Origin: Zetaproteobacteria bacterium
Lineage (GTDB): Bacteria > Pseudomonadota > Zetaproteobacteria > Mariprofundales > J009
Assembly (NCBI GenBank): GCA_003696765.1
Contig: RFFX01000056.1
Span: forward strand, 1 to 39,065
Reading direction: 5' to 3'
DNA: 39,065 bases
In this document: piece by piece, positions 7,373 to 15,942 of the stretch
How positions within the stretch are numbered: the first letter of the stretch is position 1
Layout of the letters: every line of letters begins with the position of its first letter
Notes under the pieces: generated by a model
Databases searched by the model: none
Told to the model about the DNA's origin: nothing
The model's input: only the letters and a program-made list of their open reading frames with translations
Made by a program: the position numbers and the translations under genes

Positions 7373-8440
7373 TCAGCGGGGTGGCGCGTCGGCGAAGCGC
7401 TTCATCAGGGCGACGAACTCCGGAATCAGCGGCTCGAAGGCGTCGACCACCGCCGGGTCGAAATGGCGCCCCCGTTCCGATCGGATCAGCTCCACCGCCT
7501 TCTCCACGCTCCAGGCCGGCTTGTAGGGGCGCACGCTGGTCAGCGCATCGAAGACATCGGCCAGCGCCACCACCCGTCCGACCAGCGGGATCTCCTCGCC
7601 GCGCAGCCCGCGCGGATAGCCGGAGCCGTCCCACTTCTCGTGGTGGGTCAGGGAGATCTGCTGTACCATGGCCAAAAGATTGCTGGTCGCCTTACCGGCG
7701 ATCTCAGCGCCGATCTCCGGATGGCGGGCCATGATCGCCCACTCCTCGGCGTCGAGCTTGCCGGGCTTGAGCAGAATGCGGTCGGGGATGCCGATCTTGC
7801 CCAGATCGTGCATGCCAGCGGCCAGGCGAAAATCCTCCACATCCACCTCCGGCAGCCCCATCTTGCGCCAGAGCAGCGCGGAAAATCGGCTCATGCGCTC
7901 GATGTGCATGCCGGTCTCGTTGTCCTTGTATTCCGCCGCCCGCCCCAACTGGAGCAGCGCGTTGCGGTGGGCCTCGACCAGCGCCCTAGTCCGCTCGGCG
8001 ACCAGCGATTCCAGCGCGAGTTCGCGGTCATGCAACCGCAGATGGGCGCGCACCCGGGCGCGCAGCAGCCGGGAGTTGATCGGCTTGGCGATGTAGTCGA
8101 CCGCACCGAGGTCGAAGCCCGTCGCCTCATCCCCCTCCTCCCCCATGGCGGTGACGAAGATCACCGGAATGCGGCTGGTGCGCGGATCGGCCTTGAGCCG
8201 GCGGCACACCTCGTGGCCGCTCATCTGCGGCATCATGATGTCCAGCAGGATCAGATCGGGCACCGGCTCGGTCACGGCCAGCTCCAGCGCCCGCCTGCCG
8301 TCGAGCGCCACCTGCATCTCGCACTCGTTGCCGAGGATGCCGCAGATCAGCCGCAGGTTGTTGGCCGAATCGTCCACCGCCAACACCACCGGCTTGCGCC
8401 CCCGCTCCTCCACTGGCGCTCCCTGATCCCGTCCCGTCAC
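7373..8440 (-). CDS. response regulator with HD-GYP c-di-GMP phosphodiesterase output
   Basis: The 355-residue protein has an N-terminal receiver domain (residues about 17-135) with the acidic pair DD at 23-24, phospho-acceptor Asp67 in LILLDIMMPQMSG and Lys119 in IAKP. A linker helix follows, then an HD-GYP domain (about 160-350) containing GMHDLGKIGIPD (HD at 211-212) and HHEKWDGSGYP. It should hydrolyse cyclic di-GMP when phosphorylated, like RpfG. It lies 46 bases downstream of a hybrid histidine kinase on the same strand, its probable partner. The GTG at 8440 is chosen because GGAGGG is 5 bases upstream; a GTG at 8446 is the alternative. Confidence 0.92.
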   Translation of the reverse strand: MTGRDQGAPVEERGRKPVVLAVDDSANNLRLICGILGNECEMQVALDGRRALELAVTEPVPDLILLDIMMPQMSGHEVCRRLKADPRTSRIPVIFVTAMGEEGDEATGFDLGAVDYIAKPINSRLLRARVRAHLRLHDRELALESLVAERTRALVEAHRNALLQLGRAAEYKDNETGMHIERMSRFSALLWRKMGLPEVDVEDFRLAAGMHDLGKIGIPDRILLKPGKLDAEEWAIMARHPEIGAEIAGKATSNLLAMVQQISLTHHEKWDGSGYPRGLRGEEIPLVGRVVALADVFDALTSVRPYKPAWSVEKAVELIRSERGRHFDPAVVDAFEPLIPEFVALMKRFADAPPR

Positions 8441-8486
8441 AACCACCCTCCACGGCGGGAGACGGCCACCCCTGTCGTCCGCTCCA

Positions 8487-10880
8487 CTACCGCGCCGCCT
8501 CCACTCCGATGCCGAAGCGCTCGCGCAGCAGCCGGGCCGCCGCCTCGAAGTCGAAGCAGTCGACCAGATCGTGGAGGCGGTCGGCCCCCTCCCGATCCAG
8601 CGCCGCCAGATGGGGCATCAGCTCCTCCAGCATGGCCTCCGCACGTTGCTCACCGTGACGCAGTGCCCGCTCCAGCGCGCCCGCCCGCCGGGAGAGCTCC
8701 TCCGGCTCCATCCCACCATCGGCACCGTGCGCCTCCTCTGCATCCCGGTCGAGGGGCGCTTCGGCCAACAGATCGAGCAGCCGCTCCAGCTCCCCGCGCA
8801 ACCGCTCGATCAACCGATCCTCAGGGATCCCGCCGAGACGGAGCAGCCGCTCCACCTCGGCAGCGCGGCGCGATAGCGCGTCCGCGCCGATCGCCGCCGC
8901 CGCCGACTTCAGGCTGTGGGCCAACCTGCGGGCCTCCTCCCGATCCCCGCAGGCGAGCGCCTCCCCGACCGCAGCGACCGCCCCTCCCTGCTCCGCGGGG
9001 AAGTGGCGCAACAGCCGCAGGTAGAGATCGCGCCGATCATCGAGCGCACGCAGCGCCCGCCGCCGCGCCCCAGGAGGAATCGCCGGAGCCAGATCGGGCA
9101 ACCCCATCTCCTCCGGCTCCTCCCCCCGCTGCGTTGCGGCAGCCCCCCCCTCCGGCTCCGGCATCCGCCCCAACCAGTGGGGAATCCGCCTGCGAAGCAC
9201 CTCGAAATCGATCGGCTTGACCAACAGGTCGCACATCCCCGCCGCCATACAGCGTGCCCGATCCTCCGGGCCGTCGTTGCCGGTCATCGCCACCACCGGC
9301 AACCGCGCGAGTGTCTGGCTCTGCCGGATCAGCCGGGTGGCCTCCACCCCATCCATCACCGGCATCTCCATATCCATCAACACCAGATCGAACGGCGGCT
9401 CCCGCTGGAGCAGCTTGAGCGCGTGGGCGCCATTCTCGGCCGGAACCACCTCCAACCCCCACTCGCCCAACACCTCGCCGACGATCTGACGATTGATCTC
9501 CTGATCGTCGACCAGCAGTACCCGCCGCCCCTTGATCGACCGCGGCTCCTCCTCCGCCCCGGCAGGCGCAACGCCGCCTGCCACCCCCTCCTCCGGAAGC
9601 AGCCTCGCCACCGCCTCCAGCAACGCATCGGCGGTAAACGGCTTGCGCAGCAACGCCCCGCAGGGGAAGGCTCCGTCACCGGAGGAGATCCGCTCGGGAT
9701 GAAAGGCGGAGATCATCAGACAGGCCGGCTTGGGATCGAGCTCCTCCGCCCGATGGATCATCGAACAGAGCTCCAGCCCGTCGATCCCGGGAAGCCGCCA
9801 GTCGACGATCGCCAGATGGCACGGCGCATGGCGTGCCGCCGCATGCAGCTCCTGCAACGCCTCCTCGGCGCTGGCGAAACACTCCACCGTGCCGTAGCCC
9901 GCGCGCTTGAGCGTCTCGCGGATGAAGGCGGCGACCTCCTGCTCATCGTCGATCACCATGATCCGGCGCGACTGGCGGAATCGGTCACACCGCACCTCCC
10001 CCCGTGCAACCAGCAGCGGAACCACCACCGTAAAGCAGCTCCCCACCCCCGCCTTGCTGCGCAGCGTGATGGATCCGCCCATCAGCTCCAGGATGCGTCG
10101 GCTGATCGCCAGGCCGAGACCGATCCCCCCCTGGCTGCGTGTGAGCGACTCGTCCCCCATCGTGAAGGGCTGGAAGAGTCGACCCTGCAGCGCCTCGTCG
10201 ATCCCGCTGCCGCTGTCCTCCACCTCGACTCTGAGCAGCACCCGCCCGGCGGCGATCGCCGCTTCCGCGTCATCCTGATGGTCGGCCTCGGCCGCCTCCA
10301 CCCGTACCACCACCGAACCCTGCTCGGTGAACTTGATCGCGTTCTCCACCAGATTGGAGAGGATTTGGAAGATCCGCCCACCGTCGCCGATCAGCGCCTC
10401 CGGCAACGCCCCAACCTTCTCGATCCGGAAGAGGATCTCCTTGCGTTCGGCCATCGGGGCGGCGAAGCGACGCAGCCGCTCGAGCAGCTCGTCGAGCATG
10501 AAGCAGTGGTAGTCGAGCTTGAAGGAGCCCGACTCCAGCCGGGAGAGATCGAACAGGGCGTTGATCAGCCGCATCAGGGCCTCGCTGCCGTCGATGATCG
10601 ACTGGAGATAGCCGCGCTGCCTGTCGGTCAGGGTGGTGGCCGAGAGCAACTGGGCAAAGCCGGAGATGGCGTTCATCGGCGTGCGGATCTCATGACCCAT
10701 GTTGGCGAAGAAGGCCACCTTGGCCCGTGCCGCCTCTTCGGCTTGCGCCAGCAGCGCCCGATGGTGGACCTGCTCCATACGGCAGTGCTCCTCGGCCCGG
10801 CGCAGCTGCTGCTCAAGCTGCGCGATCTGCTGCTCCAACTGCGCGATCCGTGCCGCCGCCCCGTCCCGCTCGCTGCCCAT
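8487..10880 (-). CDS. hybrid sensor histidine kinase (HisKA-HATPase-REC-REC-Hpt)
   Basis: The 797-residue soluble kinase begins with a short coiled coil (residues 8-55) and no membrane helix or recognisable sensor domain. The HisKA site is FFANMGHEIRTPMNA (His63). The ATPase domain has Asn180 in NLVENAIKF, DSGSGI and GGIGLGLAIS. The first receiver (about 305-430) carries Asp360 in IVDWRLPGIDG. The second (about 453-570) carries Asp503 in LVLMDMEMPVMDG. An Hpt domain has His655 in LAHSLKSAAAAIGA. A helical tail of about 100 residues follows. The layout is BarA/ArcB-like and permits a full phosphorelay, ending plausibly in the adjacent HD-GYP regulator. It starts 12 bases after lpxK, so it shares the LPS-gene transcript. 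Confidence 0.94.
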   Translation of the reverse strand: MGSERDGAAARIAQLEQQIAQLEQQLRRAEEHCRMEQVHHRALLAQAEEAARAKVAFFANMGHEIRTPMNAISGFAQLLSATTLTDRQRGYLQSIIDGSEALMRLINALFDLSRLESGSFKLDYHCFMLDELLERLRRFAAPMAERKEILFRIEKVGALPEALIGDGGRIFQILSNLVENAIKFTEQGSVVVRVEAAEADHQDDAEAAIAAGRVLLRVEVEDSGSGIDEALQGRLFQPFTMGDESLTRSQGGIGLGLAISRRILELMGGSITLRSKAGVGSCFTVVVPLLVARGEVRCDRFRQSRRIMVIDDEQEVAAFIRETLKRAGYGTVECFASAEEALQELHAAARHAPCHLAIVDWRLPGIDGLELCSMIHRAEELDPKPACLMISAFHPERISSGDGAFPCGALLRKPFTADALLEAVARLLPEEGVAGGVAPAGAEEEPRSIKGRRVLLVDDQEINRQIVGEVLGEWGLEVVPAENGAHALKLLQREPPFDLVLMDMEMPVMDGVEATRLIRQSQTLARLPVVAMTGNDGPEDRARCMAAGMCDLLVKPIDFEVLRRRIPHWLGRMPEPEGGAAATQRGEEPEEMGLPDLAPAIPPGARRRALRALDDRRDLYLRLLRHFPAEQGGAVAAVGEALACGDREEARRLAHSLKSAAAAIGADALSRRAAEVERLLRLGGIPEDRLIERLRGELERLLDLLAEAPLDRDAEEAHGADGGMEPEELSRRAGALERALRHGEQRAEAMLEELMPHLAALDREGADRLHDLVDCFDFEAAARLLRERFGIGVEAAR

Positions 10881-10892
10881 GGTCAGCGCAGC

Positions 10893-11942
10893 CTAGCCGG
10901 TACGCTCGGTACGGTCATCCCGCGCCAGGCCGATGTGACGCAACACCCGCGCCACCAGCGCCCCATCGAGGCCCAACCGCTGTTCGGCCAACCACAGCGG
11001 CCGATCGTTCGGCCAGAGGCGACGCAGCTTGACCCCATCCTTGGCGGTGGTGGCCACCGGCAAGGGGCCGCGGCAGAGCGCCGCCACCTCGGCCTGCCGG
11101 TAGCGGTGGTGGTCGGGAAAGGTGTGCCGTTCGGCCACCTCCACCCCGATGGCGGCCAGCGCCCGCGCCACCCGCTCCGGGCGAGCGATGCCGGTGACCA
11201 GCGCCACCCGCCGTGGCGGCTCCTGCTCCAGACCGGTCGCATCGCGCAGCCCGGCCAGCGGCGCCGCCCACGGAACACAGGGCACCCCCTCCGGCAGCCA
11301 GGGGAAGTCCGGCCTGGTGGTGGTGCCGCTGACCACCAGCAGATCGGCGCGCGCCAGCGCCGCGGGCGGCTCGCGCAGCGGACCCGCCGGCAGCAGCGCG
11401 CCGTTGCCCAGCCCGGCGGCGGGGATAAGCACGATCTCGCAACTACGCCCGGCCACCCGGCGCAGGAGGCGGTACTGCAGGCCGTCGTCGAGCAGCAGCA
11501 AATCGCCCTGCTGCGCCGCCAGCATCGCCCCGGCAACGCGATCGCGCCCGGCGACCACCGGTGCCGCCACAGCCTGGGCCATCATGCAGGCCTCATCGCC
11601 CGCCAACGCCGGATCGCTCGTTGCCGTCACCACCATCGGCTTCGTAAGCCGTCCGCCGTCGCCGCGGCAGAGGATCACCGGCCGCAGCCCGCGCGCGGTC
11701 AGCGCCCGGGCCAGGGCGAGCACGAACGGCGTCTTGCCGCTGCCGCCGACGGTGATGTTGCCCACCGAGATCAGCGGCAGCGGCGGATCCACCGCCCGGC
11801 GGTCACGGGCGGCCAGATGGCGCGCGCTCACCCAGCCGTAGGCGGCGGAAAGCGGCCCAAGCCACGCCGGCGGCGGGGCGGCGCGCCACCAGAGGCGCTC
11901 GACCCATGCGCTCAGGCGCGCGGCGGGATCCAGCGGTCGCAC
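10893..11942 (-). CDS. lpxK: tetraacyldisaccharide 4'-kinase LpxK
   Basis: Phosphorylates the 4' position of the lipid A disaccharide precursor at the inner membrane, forming lipid IV-A. The product of about 349 residues has the hydrophobic N-terminal region (PAWLGPLSAAYGWVSA), then the P-loop SVGNITVGGSGKTPFV, the DDGLQYR motif and a GPLREPP segment, all characteristic of LpxK. The GTG at 11942 is the first plausible start before VERLWWRAAPP and overlaps kdtA by 31 bases. kdtA, acting one step later, is the upstream neighbour. Longer open reading in the same frame lies over kdtA and nth and is not homologous. Confidence 0.94.
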   Translation of the reverse strand: MRPLDPAARLSAWVERLWWRAAPPPAWLGPLSAAYGWVSARHLAARDRRAVDPPLPLISVGNITVGGSGKTPFVLALARALTARGLRPVILCRGDGGRLTKPMVVTATSDPALAGDEACMMAQAVAAPVVAGRDRVAGAMLAAQQGDLLLLDDGLQYRLLRRVAGRSCEIVLIPAAGLGNGALLPAGPLREPPAALARADLLVVSGTTTRPDFPWLPEGVPCVPWAAPLAGLRDATGLEQEPPRRVALVTGIARPERVARALAAIGVEVAERHTFPDHHRYRQAEVAALCRGPLPVATTAKDGVKLRRLWPNDRPLWLAEQRLGLDGALVARVLRHIGLARDDRTERTG

Positions 11943-13111
11943 TGCGCGCGCACCCGGGCGAGCACATCGCCCTGCTGCGCCATCCAGCGGGCGGCATGGG
12001 CGTGCAGCCGCCGCAACCGATCGGGATGGCGCACCATCTCGACCAGCACATCGCCCAGCGCCTGCCGATCCTCGGCCACCACCGCGCCGCCGGCGGTGGC
12101 GAGCTGGCGCATGACGCTGCGGAAGTTCTGCACATACGGGCCGGTAATCACGCCACGACCGCAGACGGCCGCCTCCAGCGGGTTGTGGCCACCGCAGTCG
12201 GCGATGCTGCCGCCGACCACCACCAGATCGGCGATGGCGAACAGTCCGGCCAGCACCCCCATGGCGTCGACCACCATCACCGAACGACGCGCATCGACGG
12301 CCACCCCCTCGCTCCAGCGCACCGGCGGGAAGCCAAGCGTACGACAGCTCTCCGCCGCCTGGTCGAACCGCTCGGGATGGCGCGGCACGATCAGCAGCAG
12401 CAGATCGGGCGCGATCTCCAGCAACCGGGAGAGATGGCGCACCACCACCTCCTCCTCGCCCGCGTGGCTGCTGGCCAGCAGCAGGATCGGCCGCCGCCCG
12501 CCGGGATCGATCCGCCGACGGAGCGCCTCGGCATCGACCTCGGGCGGCGAAACGGCCAGCTTGAGGTTGCCCGTCTCCACCACCCGCTCCGCCTCGATGC
12601 CCAGCGCGCGCAGCCGCTCGGCGTCGATGGCGCTCTGGGCCAGAAAGAGGCGCACCGGCGCCAACCAGCGGCGCCAGAGCAGTGCGGTGGCGCGATAGCG
12701 GGGGAAGGAGCGGTCGGAGATGCGGGTGTTGACCCCCACCACCGGGATGCCGCGCCGGCGGCAGGAGGCGAGCATCCCCGGCCAGAACTCGGTCTCGACC
12801 AAGAGCAGCGCGCGCGGCGCAAGGTGGCCGATCATGCGGTCGATGCGGCCGGGGAGATCCCACGGCAGGTAGCTTGCCGTCACCCGACCGGCGGTGGCTT
12901 CGGGCGTACACAGCTCGCGCATCGCGCGGGTAAATCCGGTGCGGGTGACCACCGTCAGATGGACCTCTTCGCCGTCGGCGCAGAAGGAGCGGATCAGCGG
13001 CACCACCGAGCCGACCTCGCCCATCGAGCAGGCGTGCAGCCAGATGGCGCCGGGGCGAGGGTCGGGCAGATCGAGCGCCAGCTGCTGGCGCCACTTGACC
13101 GGCGCGCTCAC
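11912..13111 (-). CDS. kdtA: 3-deoxy-D-manno-octulosonic acid transferase (Kdo transferase)
   Basis: Transfers Kdo from CMP-Kdo to lipid IV-A. The 399-residue product has the GT30 motifs: WLHACSMGEVGS with the catalytic Glu, VETEFWPG, the N-terminal-domain VNTRISDRSF, VPRHPERF, and the C-terminal VVGGSIADCGGHNPLEAA. The GTG at 13111 overlaps the nth stop (GTGA). From this start only about 22 residues precede the first core strand, so the N-terminal membrane anchor of E. coli WaaA is missing; the open reading frame upstream adds no hydrophobic segment. How many Kdo units are added cannot be told. Confidence 0.94.
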   Translation of the reverse strand: MSAPVKWRQQLALDLPDPRPGAIWLHACSMGEVGSVVPLIRSFCADGEEVHLTVVTRTGFTRAMRELCTPEATAGRVTASYLPWDLPGRIDRMIGHLAPRALLLVETEFWPGMLASCRRRGIPVVGVNTRISDRSFPRYRATALLWRRWLAPVRLFLAQSAIDAERLRALGIEAERVVETGNLKLAVSPPEVDAEALRRRIDPGGRRPILLLASSHAGEEEVVVRHLSRLLEIAPDLLLLIVPRHPERFDQAAESCRTLGFPPVRWSEGVAVDARRSVMVVDAMGVLAGLFAIADLVVVGGSIADCGGHNPLEAAVCGRGVITGPYVQNFRSVMRQLATAGGAVVAEDRQALGDVLVEMVRHPDRLRRLHAHAARWMAQQGDVLARVRAQCDRWIPPRA

Positions 13112-13785
13112 ACCTCCCCCTTCTCCGGCCAGCGACAGAGATCGCGGATGACGCAGCGGTCGCACTTCGGCCGGCGCGCGGTGCAGACATAGCGGCCGTG
13201 CAGGATCAGCCAGTGGTGGGCGCAACGCAGGTAACACTCGGGGATGACCCGCAGCAGCCCCCGCTCGACGGCGAGCGGTGTCTTGCCCCGAGCCAGCCCG
13301 ATGCGGTTGCTGACGCGGAAGACGTGGGTGTCGACCGCCATCGTCGGCCGGTCGAAGAGAACGTTGAGCACCACGTTGGCCGTCTTGCGGCCCACACCGG
13401 GCAGGCTCATCAGCGCCGCCCGATCATCGGGAACGACGCCATCGAAGCGCTCGATCAACGCCACGCTGAGCGCGTGGATGTGGCGCGCCTTGTTGTTGTA
13501 CAGCCCGATGGAGGCGATGAACGGTTTGATCCCCTCCACCCCGAGCCGGGCCATCTTCTCCGGGGTGTCGGCGACCGCGAACAGCGGTCCGGTCGCCTTG
13601 TTGACCGCCACATCGGTCGACTGCGCCGAGAGCACCACCGCCACCAGCAGGGTGAAGGGGTTGTGGTAGACCAGCTCGGTCTTCGGCTCGGGCCGCTCTT
13701 CGGCCAGGCGGTCGAACAGCGCGCGGACCGTGGCGGGATCCCACGGCTGCTCCCGCTCCCCGGAACGGATGGAGGAGTCGGCTAC
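13108..13785 (-). CDS. nth: endonuclease III (start codon not canonical)
   Basis: Bifunctional DNA glycosylase/AP lyase that removes oxidised pyrimidines. VVLSAQSTDVAVNKAT, the helix-hairpin-helix SLPGVGRKTANVVL with the catalytic Lys, VDTHVFRVSNR with the catalytic Asp, and the [4Fe-4S] cysteines (C-x6-C-x2-C-x5-C in CTARRPKCDRCVIRDLC) are all present. Homology reaches back to VRALFDRLAEERPEP, yet no in-frame ATG, GTG or TTG occurs between the stop of the upstream gene and residues inside the conserved core. The coordinate given is a GTA that overlaps the upstream TAG stop (GTAG), mirroring the 4-base overlaps in this operon; an ATC at 13770 is another candidate. Function is certain, start is not. 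Confidence 0.9.
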   Translation of the reverse strand, partial: VADSSIRSGEREQPWDPATVRALFDRLAEERPEPKTELVYHNPFTLLVAVVLSAQSTDVAVNKATGPLFAVADTPEKMARLGVEGIKPFIASIGLYNNKARHIHALSVALIERFDGVVPDDRAALMSLPGVGRKTANVVLNVLFDRPTMAVDTHVFRVSNRIGLARGKTPLAVERGLLRVIPECYLRCAHHWLILHGRYVCTARRPKCDRCVIRDLCRWPEKGEV

Positions 13786-14762
13786 TCTCCCCCCTCCTCC
13801 GGCTCCGTGGTGAAGGCCAGCAGCGTCTTCTTGTGCACCAGCTTCCCCTTGGGGTTGACCACCTCTTCCAGCAGATGGATGCCGGCTTCGTCGATCGCCG
13901 TCACCCGGCCGCTGTATTTGCCCATGTAGTCTCCCACATGGATCGTATGTCCCTTGCCCTCGTTGTCTTCGACCATCGCCACCCGGGTGCCGTGGATGGT
14001 GTAGACCGCCACCAGCCGAAGCGTGGAGAGATCGAACGCCTCCAGCGGCTCTTTGGGCCGGGCAGCGCGGCGCTCGGCCATGCGGCGCTGCAGCATCTGC
14101 TCGTTGTGCCGTGCGACCAGATCGAGGTAGGAGGCGAAGGGATCGCGCAGATGCTCCAGATCGAACCTCGGCGCGGTGACCAGATGGCGCATGGCATCGG
14201 GCAGGCCACCGCCGCCCAGCAGCGGCGTGACGAACTTGCGCCTCCACTTGCGCTCGTTGCTGCGATACCAGCGCAACAGCGACTGAGCGTCGTCGTCGTG
14301 GGCGATGTTGAGCCCGGGATCGCTGAAGGCCAGTTTGGGCACCACCTGCCAGGCGCCATCGTCATCGCGATGGAGCAGCAGGCTGGAGAGTTTCACCTTG
14401 TTGCGATCGGCCTTCGGCCGCCGCTGCAGGGTGACGAACAGCCCCCAATCCTCGCGGATCCGGCCGGGGTCGAGCAGCTCCTCGTAGAGGTCGCGGCCGG
14501 CCATCAACTCGGCGCGTCGGGCCATCTCCAGCATCACCTTGTCCTTGAGCCGCTCCTCCGCCGGCACCACCAGCAGGCCGTGCAACCGCTGCTCGTCACC
14601 GCTGCGCAGCGCGTCGAGGAACGCGCCCGCGGCCGAACGGGCCAGCTGCAGCTCATGCAGCCGCTCCGCCACCAGATCGTCGGGCTTCTGCGTGGAGGGA
14701 ACCGCCGCCCCGGCAAGAGCGGGCAACAACAGCCCCGCCAGCGCACCAACCCACACGTTCAT
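13782..14762 (-). CDS. exported protein with a C-terminal PilP-like domain
   Basis: The 326-residue product starts with a signal peptide (MNVWVGALAGLLLPALAGA). Residues about 25-220 form an alpha/beta region I do not recognise, with LDALRSGDEQRLHGLLVVP and LFVTLQRRPKADRNKVKL. The last 80 residues match the PilP family of type IV pilus assembly: RPKEPLEAFDLSTLRLV, VEDNEGKGHTIHVGDYMGK and VTAIDEAGIHLLEEV. PilP is normally a lipoprotein of about 175 residues that links the inner-membrane PilNO to the PilQ secretin. Here it is longer, not a lipoprotein, and isolated from pilMNOQ. Its ATG overlaps the purN stop (ATGA). It may work with a different envelope complex. Confidence 0.75.
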   Translation of the reverse strand: MNVWVGALAGLLLPALAGAAVPSTQKPDDLVAERLHELQLARSAAGAFLDALRSGDEQRLHGLLVVPAEERLKDKVMLEMARRAELMAGRDLYEELLDPGRIREDWGLFVTLQRRPKADRNKVKLSSLLLHRDDDGAWQVVPKLAFSDPGLNIAHDDDAQSLLRWYRSNERKWRRKFVTPLLGGGGLPDAMRHLVTAPRFDLEHLRDPFASYLDLVARHNEQMLQRRMAERRAARPKEPLEAFDLSTLRLVAVYTIHGTRVAMVEDNEGKGHTIHVGDYMGKYSGRVTAIDEAGIHLLEEVVNPKGKLVHKKTLLAFTTEPEEGGE

Positions 14763-15406
14763 CCTCCACCTCCCCGCCACACCACCCGGCGCCCGACCAG
14801 ATCGAAGCCCTGCTCCATCATGCGGGCCAGGGTCTCCGGATAGATGCGGTGTTCCTGCTGCTGGATCCGCGCCCTGAGTCTTGTGGCATCGTCGTCGTCC
14901 GCCACCGGCACCGCCGCCTGGGCCAGAATCGGACCATTGTCGATCTGCTCGTCCACGAGATGGACGGTGCAACCGCTCACCTTCACCCCATAGCGCAACG
15001 CATCCTCCACCCCGTGTGCACCGGGAAAGGCCGGCAGCAGCGCCGGATGGATGTTGACGATGCGGTTGCGGAACCGGCGCACAAATCCTCCCGACAAGAT
15101 GCGCATGTATCCCGCCAGCACCACCCAGTGGCAACCGGCGGCGGTGATCTCCTCGGCGCAGGCCACATCGTAGGCCGCCCGGTCTGGGTAGCCGGCCGGA
15201 TCGAGGTGGAGCACCCGCGCCACGCCGGCGGTGCGCGCAATGGCCAGCGCACCGGCATCGGCGTGGTCGCTCAGCACCAGCGCCACACGAGCCGGACAGC
15301 GGCCGTCCGCGCAGGCTTCGAGGATCGCCTGCAGGTTGCTGCCCCGGCCGGAGGCCAGCACCGCCACCCGGCGCCTATCGTCCCCGCGTTCCGCCCGAGC
15401 GTTCAC
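14759..15406 (-). CDS. purN: phosphoribosylglycinamide formyltransferase PurN
   Basis: Formyl-tetrahydrofolate-dependent third step of purine synthesis, converting GAR to formyl-GAR. The 215-residue product has VAVLASGRGSNLQAIL at the N-terminus, AGYMRIL, the catalytic NIHPALLPAFPGAHG (Asn and His), and VHLVDEQIDNGPILAQ with the catalytic Asp. The GTG at 15406 overlaps the stop of the PEBP gene (GTGA). purM lies one gene upstream, so the two purine steps are co-transcribed with an unrelated exported protein between them. Confidence 0.95.
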   Translation of the reverse strand: MNARAERGDDRRRVAVLASGRGSNLQAILEACADGRCPARVALVLSDHADAGALAIARTAGVARVLHLDPAGYPDRAAYDVACAEEITAAGCHWVVLAGYMRILSGGFVRRFRNRIVNIHPALLPAFPGAHGVEDALRYGVKVSGCTVHLVDEQIDNGPILAQAAVPVADDDDATRLRARIQQQEHRIYPETLARMMEQGFDLVGRRVVWRGGGG

Positions 15407-15942
15407 CGCTTGCGGTAGGTGCCGACCAGCACGGCCGCCGCCAGCACATGGCCGCGCATCGCCGCCTCCAGCGCCGCCTTCTCGGGATGATCGAGCATGA
15501 GCCTGGTATCGAGCGCGTAGAGCTTGAACCGATAACGGTGGCGCCCGATCGGCGGACAGGGACCGCCGTAGCCGGTACGATGCCAGCTGTTGCGCCCCGA
15601 CGCCCCGCCGAGCTCCTCCGCCGTCGCCCCGGCGTCGATCCTGCGCAGCGTCGGCGGTAGATTGTAGAGCAGCCAGTGGACCCAGGTGACCCTGGGCGCA
15701 CGCGGATCGGGTGCGTCGGGATCGTCGACGATCAGCACCAGGCTGCGGGCCGCGGGGGGAACCCCCGAGATGATCAGCGGCGGCGACCGGTCGGCCCCCT
15801 GACAGGTGTAGCGGACGGGAATCGCCCCTTGCGCGGCAAAGACAGGAGAGGTGATGGTCATGGCCGCAGCCGATTGCGCCGACAGCAGCAATCCGGCCGA
15901 CAACAGACCGGCGCGAGTCACGCCTCTCCGCACAGCGCTCAT
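15403..15942 (-). CDS. exported PEBP-family protein (YbhB/YbcL type)
   Basis: The 179-residue product has a signal peptide (residues 1-27) and a phosphatidylethanolamine-binding-protein fold. Recognisable are the early IPVRYTCQGADRSPPL, SLVLIVDDPDAP, VHWLLYNLP and the late GYGGPCPPIGRHRYRFKLYAL, which form the ligand pocket in the YbhB/YbcL subfamily. The bacterial members have no settled enzymatic role. Its ATG overlaps the purM stop (ATGA) and its stop overlaps purN (GTGA), so it is embedded between two purine genes. No functional link to purine synthesis is evident. Confidence 0.9.
   Translation of the reverse strand: MSAVRRGVTRAGLLSAGLLLSAQSAAAMTITSPVFAAQGAIPVRYTCQGADRSPPLIISGVPPAARSLVLIVDDPDAPDPRAPRVTWVHWLLYNLPPTLRRIDAGATAEELGGASGRNSWHRTGYGGPCPPIGRHRYRFKLYALDTRLMLDHPEKAALEAAMRGHVLAAAVLVGTYRKR

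Noticed and set aside
8916-12698. Very long open frame (about 1260 codons) on the plus strand opposite kinase, lpxK and kdtA
   Set aside because: Its product is rich in His, Arg, Gln and Pro with no recognisable motif, and it lies opposite several well-supported genes. This is the usual antisense shadow in high-GC DNA.
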